This document shows positions 44,480 to 56,913 of a stretch of DNA of 64,000 nucleotides, piece after piece (positions within the stretch are counted from its first letter, which is position 1; the number at the start of each line of letters is the position of its first letter). Under the pieces are notes generated by a model, which had not been told where the DNA came from, did not search any database, and saw only the letters and a program-made list of their open reading frames with translations. Origin of the DNA: Distichodus sexfasciatus (lineage: Eukaryota; Chordata; Actinopteri; Characiformes; Distichodontidae); NCBI GenBank assembly GCA_032718565.1, contig JAVGVS010000019.1:124001-188000 (forward strand), in the 5' to 3' direction. The position numbers and the translations under genes are program-made.

Positions 44480-45380
44480 ATGTTGTGGGCATGAAGTCAC
44501 ATTACACTGCGGCTCAGAATGAAGATGACTGCATTTCTAACAAACGGGTTTCCACGCGCTTCCATCGAACGCGAGCGAGCGGCATTATTGATACGGCCTC
44601 GTGAGCTACGACAGAGCACTAGGCAAGAAGCTATTCAAGCTGTTTCTATGCTACTCATCACTATTACTGTATATCGATGCATTAGCTATTTACTGCCGCA
44701 TCTCTGCTGGTGTAGTTAGTGTATACAATAATTGTTATTTCACTGCTCTGCTTTCAATTGCTCCATTATAACGCACAGCTGCATGCGGAGAGCATTCATT
44801 GACATACGTAACTTTGAAAGATAGGGGCCATTAAAGTGTTATGTTAGATGTTCACTATATGCGAAACTCCTCCGAAGTAGAATGGAGGCAAGCCATCATG
44901 CGCTGTCCCCTGTAAGAGGAGCTCAGTGGAGTGGCACTAATGTTGCATTAGCCTGCCTTTATGGCAATCAGCATGGGAAGAAGCTCTCTGCTCAGAGACC
45001 TCCGAACCAGGTCAGATCATTTAATTCACCAGCCATTCTTGTAATGCTATCCAGAGGGGTGGACCTATGCGTTTTTTGTAAGCTTTGACAGAAAGCAAAA
45101 GATGCTCTTGAAATCGGCTTCTCCAAGCATCAAATGTACATGACACACCGGTTGCAAAATGCTTCTCTCTTCACGACAACAAGATGAAACAAATGTGTTT
45201 AAAGCCAGAAAATACTATTATAAACAATACGAAGCGGGAATGAATAAGCCAGCGCCAATGTGCTTTTCTGACCGAGTTCACATATGACTGATAAGCAGAG
45301 AGCGGGCTTTTAATTATACCGGCACAGTTAATTAGCTGGAGATCAGGTACTTCATTAATTACAAAAGCAAAGAGGTAAAA
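44480..45380. other. Candidate conserved non-coding cluster
   Basis: A long repeat-free stretch with CCATCGAACGCGAGCGAGCG, CTTTCAATTGCTCC, CTTTTAATTATACCGGC, CAGTTAATTAGCTGG and TTCATTAATTAC. There is no domain-bearing frame. The texture is enhancer-like. Confidence 0.3.
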
Positions 45381-48300
45381 TTATAAGCAATATCTCTGTT
45401 TGCTTTTTGTAAGCAGTACATGGAAATAAAAGAGAGAACCACATTTAATTCAATTCAAGAGGGTTTGGATTAAAGCTCATACTAGCAGAAAATGCAGCAT
45501 CAAAGGAGCTGTTATGGCAACTACACAACAAAAAATACATGTTGATTACAAATATTAATAAATAACAAATATTTATAATGATGAATAATTAAGTGTTTAA
45601 CTTATATAGAGCATTTCTCACACCCAAGGTCGCTTAACCTCTTTATTCCTGTGCCATAACTAGATATTTTGTAATAACTCAGTAAGAATGGTGTAATAAA
45701 TTAATAGATAATCTTTTTGGACCCTTCATATTTAGACTGCATTTGAAAAATGTGTTTGTTGAAAAAGATGATAAATTAATTTAGTTTAATACATAATATA
45801 AACAGTATAATTGATTGAATGTATTTATAATAATCAAAATAACCAATAAAGAAAAGCATCTTTTGTTGGCACTTTTCTTAATTTTTAGTGCTATAACAGA
45901 TTACATTGATTCTACAGTGTTAGAGAGGATACAGATGTATGACTAATAAAAATATATATAAACAAGCATAAAAAAAAAGTAAAATAATCAGAGGAAAACT
46001 GCAACAGCTGGTCCAAAAACACAGCAAAAAGAGCAGTCTTATGAAATAAGAGATAGTAGTAGCCTCGCAAACACATTTAGGGACCACTACTCTTAATGGA
46101 TTAATAAATATAAGTAATATAATTTGCTGTGCATGAGCAAACATTCACCAATAATAATAACCCAACTCTGACCAGAAATGTTCATAAATCTGGGTCCTGG
46201 TTCCAGAAACAAATCTGGCCATCACCTGCTGCTTGTGGCTGAGTCCAGCACCATGGACAGCTCCCCATGTAAACCAGCATCCTGGCAGCGTCTAGCACGC
46301 TTGGCCTTCATCAATAAACATGAAGCCAGCAATAGTTCACTGCAACGCTGAATGTTAGACAGAGGTGGTGATAATTATGTCAAGCTAATTTTGCCTTAAT
46401 TACTAACTAATTTGGTGCACCAAAGCACCTATAAACACCTATGTTGAACAAACAAGACTTATCAACAACGCTCCAAATGGGGAAGATTGTGAAAGTGTTT
46501 CCATACTATATGTCAGAGTGAAGTAATTATGAGATTATGAGCTTAATTATGAACACCAGCCATTAATTTCACCATTTACCATGCATATAGTGATGTTCAT
46601 TTTCACTTTTATTTATTACTTTTTAAGTATACCCAAACTGCATGCTTATCAACTATTCAAGATACATTCTTATCTGTCCTTGCCAGTGAAGTCGCAGGCG
46701 TGAAACAAATATCCCAAGTTGCTTGCTTATTGTAGTGTTAATCAGTACATCTGCAGTATATTAATGTAATTAATTGTTTCTTTTGGTTATTGTGAACAAA
46801 AGCTTATGATACAGTTTGTATTCCCTTTATCTGTACATTTTAATCTAATAGGCAGTCACTGCATTCTGAGCGTTCCACTTTTTGAGCATTAGCCATTCCT
46901 CTCACCACAAATTTTTACAGGTTTCCATTGCAGCACTCGTCACTCCAAATCACACCATGATGATCATAATGAGACACCAACTGACACCAAGGAATTTTAT
47001 ATTGCAAGGTAATTTCATACGGGCTTGTTCAGCGGTGAATTAACTAGTCTCCTGACCTTTAAAACTGCTAGAGGAATATTCCATTCTCATATGAAGATCC
47101 ACATTACTCTATCTGGTCATTTCTCTTTTCTCCAGTAATGCACAAGTGTGACTTTGCCAATAATTTCAGTGATTTAATGTTCTGTAGAGTGCATGCACAT
47201 GTAGAGGGCACAGATTCGTTGGTATTTCTTGGCAGGACTTGGATAGTCCAAGAAATGGACAAAGAAATGGAGACAGCTTGAGACAGGCAGATGTAATAAC
47301 GCCAGACTGACACGGAGGAAGAACATTTACAGGAAGTTTACCAGTCGTTCTGCTTGGTTTTAGCAACCACCTGCTCCTTTCTAAGTCCATATTAAGATTC
47401 ACTGGCCTGCAATAGCACAGCCATGCTGTAAGACTGCATTAATCAGATCTGATACCTTCTCCTTTGGGTAATAGCACAAATTCTATGCATGCTAAAACAT
47501 TAATGCTGATTGGCAGGTTATGCATGAAGCATTTTCTACAAATTATTCAGCACACTTTCACACTCTGGACATGCATAAACACAGCCACACACACACAAAT
47601 GCAAATATACACTGATTTCTTTTAAAAGACTAAAACAAACAGTTGCATTAATAAAAAACAAAAATAAAATTAATGTTACCACTGTTAAAATGTTGTGTGC
47701 AATATCTTTCAAGGCTCTCAGTCTCACAGTAGTTGAGCATAAACCCATAATTTTCCCCGCATCTTGTTTGCACAATTTGAAGTATGGCCATCTGAACAAA
47801 TATGGTAATGGGGCATTTAGAGAGAATGTCATGCATTTAAAGTCTTTGACTACACAATGTGTGCTATCAACAATTAGCAGATGAGGGCATATTGTCTCAG
47901 TAGTAATCTCAGTCATATAACCCTTAATTTAAAAACATACAGTGTAGCAATTTGTCCATGGCCAGACCCAATAAAACAAAACTACACATGTAAACCCAAG
48001 CAGATGCAAGTGTAATTTAGAATTACATCTTAATTAGAATACGGCACTAAACAGTTCCGCGTAGATGGAGCACAATGGCGAACAAGGGACAGATCTGTTC
48101 AGACTCTGGTTCATTTGGGTTGGCAAAACGCAAATGAAACGTCTCCAGCTGGCTTTGGAATCTGGATTAGCACAGTGGTGTTATTTTTCCAGAAGCCTTG
48201 CCCAGTGATTGTTGCTGCTTTAGTGTTCTATGAACTCTGAAAGCTCCCACTGCAATGGGTTTAATGAGGTCAGACAAAGATTCTTTTGAGTTTGGCACCG

Positions 48301-48917
48301 TGTGGCCGGAATTAACTTTCTGGCAAGGTATAAGGGAGTGGAGAAACCTTTGGCTGTTCTTGCATAGAGCTGCTAGAATAAACGACGGTTTTTGAAGCCA
48401 GAGTAACCCCTGTCCCTTAAGTCTCTGCGCTGTGATGTCTTTGCAGTTGTCTTATTGGAATACAGGTGGAGGATTTCACGACAAAAAAAACCTGTCAACT
48501 TAGTTCTACAAACAAAAGCATAGTCAACAAATTGGTTTTCAGACGTAGAAATTAAACACTACTCACCATATGTCTGTGCTTTTTGCTGACTTTTACATTA
48601 AATTTCTGGTTCGTGGCATGCCCAGATGAAGGTTCAAAATATTTTTACAGAATAAACTGTAGTTCAGAAACTGGAGTGAAGACAACCTGTCAATTCAAAT
48701 CATTTGAAATCAAGTTAGAGATGCACTACAGTTTAAAGACAAATTATTGTATTTTCAAAGCATTACTGTTATGATCATGTTCAGTAAATAAGGCATGAGT
48801 TTTTATGTGGATAAAAAAGATCTGCACGTCTGCAAAGAAATACTTTTTAAACCAAAAATGTTTCTACCTGTGGTTTTACGTAGCGAACTTTCATGCATAT
48901 GTTGTGCATATCATACG
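45381..48917. other. AT-rich intergenic DNA
   Basis: No gene or clear transposon in about 3.5 kb. A phrase at 45598-45640 (TATATAGAGCATTTCTC then CACCCAAGGTCGCTTA) resembles a dispersed fish repeat motif. A 126-codon minus-strand frame (47536-47916) is Leu/Phe-rich in its middle without any recognisable family. Confidence 0.35.
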
Positions 48918-49379
48918 AGTTGCAGTTGGTAGGGAGTTCTCCCTGTGATCAGAAGGTCACCAGTTCAAATTCCGAACTGGTAAAGGTACTCATAAGTGAG
49001 TGATTATTTGTCATTGTGAACACACCACAGCACAGCCCAGAATGCATCACAACAAAATGTGACTTCTGCATTCTGTGAAGGAACAGTGGGCAGGTGACAT
49101 GGGCGGTGCCCCGAGAGCAGTGCTTGGGGATGGTACCTTGCTCATAAGTAACTCAGTGGTACCTTTACCAGTACTGGGATTTGAACCTGTGACTTTGCTA
49201 ACCGTTACGCTACCAACTGCCCCAAAAGGTACCGTTCCCAAGCACTGCTCCCGGAGTGCTGCCCATCAGCTGCCCACTGCTCCTTCACGGATGGGTCAAA
49301 TGCAGAGGTCACATTTTGTTGTGGTGCACTGTGTGCTGTGCTGTGGTGTGTTCACAATGACAAATAATCACCCACTTTC
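48918..49379 (+). mobile_element. SINE family A, outer (host) copy
   Basis: The head and B-box region are at 48918-48990 (GTTGCAGTTGGTAGGG, AGAAGGTCACCAGTTCAAAT). The body and tail resume at about 49226 (AAGGTACCGTTCCCAAGC) and run to CACCCACTTTCC. The copy is interrupted by a second SINE A in the opposite orientation. Confidence 0.85.
48994..49223 (-). mobile_element. SINE family A, inner (inserted) copy
   Basis: Complete in the minus orientation, from the tail AAGTGAGTGATTATTTG to the head end ACCGTTACGCTACCAACTGC. Its B box is the perfect GGTTCAAATCC. It must be younger than the copy it splits. AAAGGTAC flanks both sides of the junction, but the host consensus also repeats GGTAC, so a target duplication is not proven. 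Confidence 0.87.
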
Positions 49380-51199
49380 CCCTAGATAATCCAACATTCT
49401 GTAAAGATGACATGTCTCATTGTATACAGTCATGTTTTTCATATAATAAGCCTGTTTACCTCATGGAAACAACACAAAGTAACTTCCATTTGTAAGAAAG
49501 TGTGCTAAGCAGCTGTATGCCAGTGTCCAGGGGCTCAAAGGCTGCCAGCGTTACAATTTACAGCGGAGGAGAGCTGACTAATTAGATTCCGCTTTTACAT
49601 TCTGCCTTGCCACAGCGAGGGAGAGTGACATTTCCATACTGCAACAGTTCCCCTGATGATGACAAGCCGGATATTGCGGATATATGAGAATGGATTAGTC
49701 ATTTTGGCTTAAAATGTGGTTGTCAAGTAATGCAGGTACAGAGAACATTGACGCATCTTTTATACATGACACTTTTGCATTTGAAAAGTTGGGATTTAAA
49801 ATTTTGACCTTTCCTTAAATTGTAGTAGTCAATAGATTCAGTGAGATGCTATAATATATATTTTAATGCATAACATTTCCAGCAGTCCGGTATAACTTCA
49901 AGTATATGCTTCTTCAGAAAACATCCCAAAATTTGGGATCTAACATGCAAGTTATTCTATTTAGTGAAGCTCATCTGACCAACAGATACCACCAGGAACG
50001 TCTTCACCCAAACTCGGTTGGACCTACGATATGGTAGCTTTCTGTTTTTATTTGCTTCTCTTGGGTCTCTTCCTCAGAAAGTAAAAGGACACTTCCTTAT
50101 GATTTTGGGTCAGATAATCATTTCAAACATTAACATTTCTGACTAAATGATTTCTGAGAAAATGTCTGTCTGTGCACATTACCTAGGTTTTCTAGCTTAA
50201 ATAAGCTTAAGTCTAATGTTTTTGGAGGACATACTGTCTAATGCATCTAGGAGTCTGGCGCTTGATTCAGAGGTGAAAATGTTTTTGCAAAGTTGATCGG
50301 TGCATTTGAGCAATTTAACAACTAGTTCATTTGAAAACACTTAAGACATTAGCTTGCGCTATGATTAATGCATTTCAGTTTTTGACTCAACGAGCAGATC
50401 AATAACATGAAGTTAACCAAGCAAGGACTGCATTATCTGTTAGCCTCTCACTTTGGATCATTTGATTAAAAACTTTGTAATACAAAACCTCCGTTTCTCT
50501 TGTCATACATTCATCATCAGGCAACAGGAAATCTATGAAAGCAGTTCTACTTCTAGGGTTAGGGTTAGAACACTCAAAGTAGATCTTTTACGTCTTTTAG
50601 GCATGTGAGTTACACCAGTTTCTGCGTAATTATATTGGCGTTGACAATGGCAGACAAACACAAAATGGGAATAAGTAACTCAGATGAGCTTGCATGACGA
50701 TGTTCTACATTTAACTGTCTTGGCCTTAGAAACCCATTCACTAGGATGGGAAACGCACCAACAAGAAAGACTTCCGTATACATGTAGAGCTGTTATTTAA
50801 GCATGCAGTCCTTGATGTATAACTACTTATGCGCTTCAACTGATCCACATTGTCTCTTAAATGATCAGTTGGCTTAATTCATACATCTTCACAAGCATAT
50901 GCCAACTTCCACTGTATGAGTGTTTGCTGTAGCCATTAGCAGATTTACAGCTTCTTTATAAAAGAGCATCGATTTGCCAATAATTGCTGCATTAGTATGT
51001 AAATGCATGCACATACTAATAAAGACTTCCTCCCAAAAGAAAGCCTGGCTATTCACTGGGTTTTAATCAATCATTTGAAGAGCCCATAGCATCAGTTTCT
51101 ACATTCAGCTCATTAATGATATACTGTATATACACACACATAAAAACTCTGGTACAGTGAGTTATTAAAAGACTGGCACAATTTTTAAATAGCCTTCAC
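49380..51199. other. Intergenic DNA, nothing recognised
   Basis: A TAGGGTTAGGGTTAG stretch lies at 50554-50568 and is too short to be a telomeric array. No gene was seen. Confidence 0.4.
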
Positions 51200-52250
51200 T
51201 ATTCCTTTTATTAATTAATGAAAGCTTGGAAACTCAATCATTTAAGCGGAAAATATGCTGGACAAAACTGCAGATCTCCATCAGACAGATTGAGCGGTTG
51301 CCACGGCGAGTCCCGGTCAAGCACCGTCACCTTGCCCTGGGATTTGCTGAATGATGATGTAAAGAAAGGAGGCACTTTTGGAGATGTGGCTGCAGCAGAG
51401 GAACCAGCTGTTAGCCATTTGTCTTTGTATGGTCAATGAACCAGTATTCAACATACAGCTGCTCCTAAGTATCCTACTTATTAAGCACATCTGTTACGCC
51501 GTTGAGTCTGGACGGCACTTATCAAGTTCAGCGAACTTTTTGGGGTAAAAGTATAACAAGTTGCCTACACCGTTTTTGTCCATCTCCACCTTATGAATGC
51601 ATTCTCGGAAAAAGAACAGCATATTTTAGTTTTTTCCCCACTACCACGTCATTGATATGTGAAGCTTTATTAGACATTATGAAAAATGGCAGCAAGTCGC
51701 ATAAGATGCATTTCCCAAATTTGGCCTGTCAGAAGAATTTCCACGAACCAGAGCGGAAGCTTCAAGCCGCCTCCCGTATGCCTCCGTCTTCCGATAAATC
51801 ATGTCGGGCGCATAATGAATTGGATGCGGCCTCACCTTCCTTTTGTCCTTGGACCAATCCAGGTCCCTCCATGCAGTGCATGGAGTCCTGCCTCTTCCTG
51901 TCTTTACTGTCCGTCTCCCATCGCGTCTGCTTTGAATAGATGGATTTATCTCTGTTTGATTAATACCCATCCATCCACACTGTCAATATTGTCTCTCTGC
52001 ATGTTATCTAGAGTCCTGTGAAACACAGGAGTGAGAGACAAAAAAGTACAATGAAATGCATTCAAACACCCGGCGGATTTGCTGCATATGGGCGCATATT
52101 TGTTTCAAGATTGAATCGGCCAAATCAAATTTTTGTGCTGAAACTCTCCTTAGCAGTGATCGGTGACCCTGTCTCTGTGTGTGTGTCTCCCCATTGGGCC
52201 AGGTTTTCGAGGTTGCCTTAAAAGTACTTCATGCTGAAGGTGTCTGCATA
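51200..52250. other. Candidate conserved non-coding cluster or orphan exons
   Basis: Repeat-free, with more CG than its flanks. There are consecutive open frames (73 codons from 51218; 145 from 51502; 111 from 51686) on the plus strand. The first has an acidic segment LLNDDVKKGG but no known domain. Splice-like sites are not decisive. Confidence 0.27.
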
Positions 52251-52739
52251 AACAACAGGACAGTGTATTGTCATGTTCTAACGCAGGGCTTAACAAACTC
52301 AAAAAAACATGACTCCACAAAATTTAAGTTCCGGGCCCTAGATATATAATCTATCATTAACTCAGTTTAACATTATGCATGCGGACAGATCCTCCGAGAC
52401 AAGGATGCAAATGGGGAACGAATTTCCATAAATTTACATTTCTGAAAAACTCGCAAGGACATGAAAAGGCATTGTGCCTTTACCACTGCAATGCATTCCC
52501 AAGGCAATTTGCGTTGGGGCAAAAAAATAAATAAATTAGACACAACGTGATACTAAGCTGGCCACTGAAATGCTGTTACGCAGCAACGTCCCCGAGGAGA
52601 CATGTCTCTGTAGAGGAGATTTGGATTTGGCATTCTACTTTCTTTTAAAATGCACAAGAAAAAAGAAATAGACATCTGTCTGACTAATGTTCATTTGGGA
52701 AAGGTGCACATAGGACTAGATGGGAAATTCAAGATCATT
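52251..52739. other. Intergenic DNA
   Basis: Nothing recognised. Confidence 0.4.
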
Positions 52740-52741
52740 CA

Positions 52742-52782
52742 TGATTCATTCATTCATTCATTCATTCATTCATTCATTCATT
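52742..52782. repeat. (ATTC)n microsatellite
   Basis: About ten ATTC units. This is the simple-repeat tail of the minus-strand family C element. Confidence 0.95.
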
Positions 52783-52797
52783 ACCCAAACTGCTTAA

Positions 52798-53313
52798 AGG
52801 TCCCATATTGGACATCCATTTGGGTCTGTACTGCCTCTACACACACTGCAAGTTTGATCAAAAATGGTCAGTTGTGTTAGTATTAATTTACGAATGTCAG
52901 AAATCGTGCTTAAACAAGCCGTTTAGATTTCTCCTCTACTTCTACATCACAGTGGGGGGCATGTGAATAACTCCACCCTCCTATCTGAGAAGCTCCGTCC
53001 ACCACGTAGAACTACTAGTGCTTCCTGATCCGCCATGTTTTCTTGCAAGCGCTAGCGTAGGAATCACAGTGAAGAAGTCTACCAGCGGAGTGTTGTGTTG
53101 AACAGGTATGGTTGTATGGATGGTCTGTTAGCAGCAGCCATGTTGATTACTTTCACGTGAGGTCAACACTCGCAGTGCTGTCTACTGCCCAGTTCTGGAG
53201 TGGGGCGTGTGTGGGCAGCAACGGCTCATTCGCATTTAGGAAAACTAATGAGAAACAGCCTATTCTGAAAGGGACTGAAATAGAGGAGTAAAAAGCAGTA
53301 TAATATGGGACCC
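52798..53313. mobile_element. TTAA-targeting MITE (516 bp)
   Basis: TTAA flanks both sides (52794-52797 and 53314-53317). The ends AGGTCCCATATTGGAC and (minus strand) GGGTCCCATATTATAC are inverted repeats of about 12 bp. TTAA duplication is typical of piggyBac- and Kolobok-type transposases. There is no coding frame of interest. Confidence 0.8.
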
Positions 53314-53670
53314 TTAAACCGTATCAGGTCTACTGGGACCGGAGCCGATGACAGGACTACGGGTGCAAAAAAGGGATCAACCCTGGGTAGGCGCCACCAC
53401 ACCACAAGGCGCACACACACACTCATACAACCACACTGTCAGTCACACCTTACAGAGCCAATTCGGATTCTCCAATTAACCTTTATGGCATGCTTTTGGA
53501 CTGTGGGAGGAAACCGGGGAACCCGGAGAAAACCCACATGAACACGGGGAGACACGGAAAGACACTATGGCCTACAAAGGAAGTCGAACCCAGTTCTCTT
53601 TTGTAGTAGATAACTACAATTTTTAACCTAAAAAGGGCAGAAAAGTCATACAGTAGGGCCACCGACAAGA

Positions 53671-54303
53671 AACGCAATACCTCAGATCTCCTCAATTAGG
53701 TGTTAAGTCATAAACAGTGTCAATATCAATAAAAAACGGTGCAAGTACAAAAGGAGGGAGAAGACGAGAGCCTTATCCATGATCATAACTAGGCTTCATT
53801 CCCGAGTTCAAAATGAGTTGTTTTTAACTTTTAACTATCTTCACCTGCACTCTGCTTGGCTTTACGGGCCTCCGCGGTGTCTCTCCTGATTAGATTCAAA
53901 TCGAAAATGCCAATCTGGGGATCATTTTCCACTCCAGCATGGCTCTTCCCCTGAGAACAAATCTCATTTTAATGTCACTGCTTATTAACATGGACTATTT
54001 ATAAGTTTGAGTTATTAAGAAACACTCTATGAACGCTGTCGAGCAGCTGCAAATCTTCTTGTGACAAGTGAGGACTTACTTAAATAGGGAGCACTTTTTA
54101 AGGCGATGGCTAAGTTTCCGTCAGACTGTGAGCTCATGGTGAATGTGCAGCTTTATTATCAGTGTAGTGCAGACAGTGTACATATGCAAGCGATGTGAAT
54201 TTCTGCACACAAAAGCAGTCCGGCCATTGTGTTGCGTTCTAATGTTAGAGGCTTTGTAACTGGGTCATGAATAGAAGTACTGAAATTTTGCCCTTGCATC
54301 AGC
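53671..54303. other. Intergenic DNA
   Basis: Nothing recognised. Confidence 0.4.
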
Positions 54304-54328
54304 ACACGCACACACACACACACACACA
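54304..54328. repeat. (CA)n microsatellite
   Basis: About 12 units with one CG interruption near the start. Confidence 0.93.
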
Positions 54329-54751
54329 ATGTAACTTTTAGAATTATTTAACCTTCACATCAGTGACCAAAAAATGTCAAATTTTGTCTAATTAGGAGTT
54401 AGGATTTTTAGCTTCAGGATCTACAACTGTAAGGAAACTTAATGTTCATACAAAGTCAAATCAAGTCAATAATAATGCACAATATGGGAATTATTGGCCG
54501 ATGCTGATGTTTCTGCCAATGCAGATGCAGTTACCGACAAATGAGGAAGGCAGAGTTGAGCATGTAAAAACACGATATTTTGATCACTGCACACTCAGAA
54601 TTTTGGCACAAAAATAACGCCATAGTTCTGACATACACTGCATGATGTACATGTGATTTCGCAGCTTTAGTACTAACTATATCAGTGGTTACTTAAGATT
54701 AAATTAAGTTTTACAGATAAACTGAGTCTAAAGTACAAAAGGCAAACTCGG

Positions 54752-55568
54752 CAGGGGTGGAAGTAACGAATTACAAATACTCACTGTAATTAAGTAGATT
54801 TTTTGGGTACTTGTACTTTTATGAGTAGTTTTTCAAGTGTGTAATTTTACTCATACATGAGTACAATTTACACCATGTAATCTACTTCACTACTTATAAA
54901 ATCAAAAGTCGCTACTGAGTACGCCCACAATTTGAATTAATATTCAAACCTTTCATCTGCATCTTTGCAGCCATCAAGGCTGTGCAATCGCGACCGCGCC
55001 TATGACGTAAGCAAAGAATAAACTCCGCTGCAGCAGCAGGCACAGGTGTCTGGAGGTACTACACAGTGGAGTACAAACTCATTTATAGACTGAAGATTTG
55101 GAGACAAAGAAGCCAAAATGGAGACAGAAGACAACACTGTCAACCGTGAAAATGATGGAGAAAAGACCGAGGACGAGTTGTTCGCAGTGTATTGGGAAAA
55201 GTTTAAACTGTTCTATGCGTATTCAAAAACATATTGTCATTGTTTTAACAAACAAAATTCCTGCTTTATATCTGCATTTATTTACAAAACAAATTGCCTT
55301 TCTGTACCTTGTTCTTCTGAGAAATGTGCTTTGAACGTAGATATTTTATACTGGTGAATCGAATCGAATGCCTACTATTGACGACGCAGTAAAACATCCA
55401 TCGGTTAAAAAGTAATTAATACTCTGAGTAGTTTTTGAGAAGAGTACTTTGTACTTTTACTCAAGTATTTTTTTAACACCAGTACTTTTACTTGTAATTG
55501 AGTACATTTTAACCAATGTAACAGTACTTGTACTTGAGTACAAATTTTCAGTACTCTTTCCACCTCTG
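54752..55568. mobile_element. hAT element, 817 bp, perfect target duplication
   Basis: AAACTCGG occurs immediately left (54744-54751) and right (55569-55576), a perfect 8-bp duplication. Ends are CAGGGGTGGAAGTAACG and (minus strand) CAGAGGTGGAAAGAGTACTG. The subterminal regions are rich in AAGTAC/GTACTT motifs. A plus-strand frame of 79 codons (55118-55357) starts METEDNTVNRENDGEKTEDE and might be the start of a deleted transposase, but I recognise no BED finger or DDE motif. The clean duplication suggests a fairly recent insertion. Confidence 0.88.
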
Positions 55569-55576
55569 AAACTCGG

Positions 55577-56913
55577 TTCCCAAAGCCACGAGACTTACCT
55601 GTACCACATCTTCGATATCCAAATACTAATTAATAAAGTATCAATATTTGCATGGTTTATGCAAACTGGACGAGGCAACTATGTGTAAAAATGGCATATT
55701 CGAGGTAGGATAAACGGAGGGTGATACGATGCGCCACACATTTTAAACACAGAAGGCGTTTCCCTGATAGGAAAAGAAATCAGGCTTCTATGCCATTGTA
55801 TAGTTTTTCCTCCACCCGTTCAATTTCCAGGGAGAAAGCCTTTCTATTATCGGTTGCATTTTCTCTCAAAAAATTAATTCGTGGGCCAGGCTACCTGAGG
55901 TGACTAATCATTTGCAATGTCATGGCTGTGTCGACTTTTGCCCGTATTGGTCTGCATCTGTTCTTATTTCATTACAAAAACTGCGGCAATGGCTGCGCTA
56001 ATGAGGAAGGATTACACTATTCACTATCAGAGTCTTAGAAGGATTACCTTGAACAAGCAGCCTGACATCCAGAGGTTGCAGTGGGGGAAAGTAATCTATT
56101 TCAGCAGAATGCACAAATGAAGTGCTGGGCTTCAGCATTATGAAAAAAGACAGAGGGAGCAAAGGGAACTCGCGCCTTGTCGTGTTCCAAAAATGCAGAC
56201 CCCTGTCAGAGTAAACTCCAAACAAATCTCCAGACGTTGCCAGCTTTTTCTCGTTGCCGTTTAAGAACAACTACATGGTCTACGGGGATGAGCAGAAAAC
56301 GATAAGCCCGGCCCAGTAGGATAACAGCACGGATGATATAGCTTCCAAAGAGGTAAGTCTCATGAAGTTTACAAAAATCGAGAGACTCCCATGGTCTAAA
56401 TTTCTGCTACCGCATGAAGCGAGCGATATTTCTCCTCAGCTGCCCCGTAATAGAAATGGAAAAGGACTCGGGGTGCGCTATGAGTCATAGCCTAGGTGTC
56501 CTTAGTTGGCACCTGATCTAAATATTTAGAGAGGGCAGACCAACAGTGTCTTGGTAGCCATGAAATATTCTATTTGAGAGACATCAAAACGTAATATTCC
56601 TCTTTCATTTTTCATCCGAAGGGGAACACACGCCGTGCGGGTTTGCCAAACGTGGTCGGCAGTAAGACGAGGCAAAAAACAAACATCGTCTCACTCAAAA
56701 CTCGCAATCAAATCTCCGTGCCGACCCACAGGACACGTCGCAGGCAATGAGCAATGTGGTGGGTTGGGTAAAGAACTCACACAACGTGCACAACAATCAT
56801 GAGAAATAAGGAGCCAAAGACAATAATTTCTGGACAACATGATAAGACAAGACGAAAAGAAGGAACTCCCAGTGTCATCTTTTGTGGTAAAGGTGTAAAT
56901 CATAAGTTTCATC
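55577..56913. other. Candidate conserved non-coding cluster
   Basis: Repeat-free and evenly textured, with AAATTAATTCGTGGGCC, GTGACTAATCATTTGC and CGTGCGGGTTTGCC. No domain-bearing frame. It stands between two transposon nests. Confidence 0.27.

Larger units (their letters stand above)
52740..53670 (-). mobile_element. SINE-like family C, split by a TTAA MITE
   Basis: Read on the minus strand, a tRNA-like head end (CTGGGTTCGACTTCC, B-box-like) is followed by GGTTTCCTCCCACAGTCC, a CA-rich segment, a GGCTCCGGTCCC block, and a tail ending in (GAAT)n. The tail is cut at TTAA by a 516-bp MITE. Without the insertion the junction reads CAAACTGCTTAAACCG, the usual tail order. This family is very common in teleosts. 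Confidence 0.7.

Noticed and set aside
50554..50568. TAGGGTTAGGGTTAG as interstitial telomere repeat
   Set aside because: Only about two hexamer units. Too short to mean more than chance.
53305..53541. 78-codon basic protein
   Set aside because: Translation of the family C retroposon, with Arg/Thr runs from CA-rich and GGAAACC segments.
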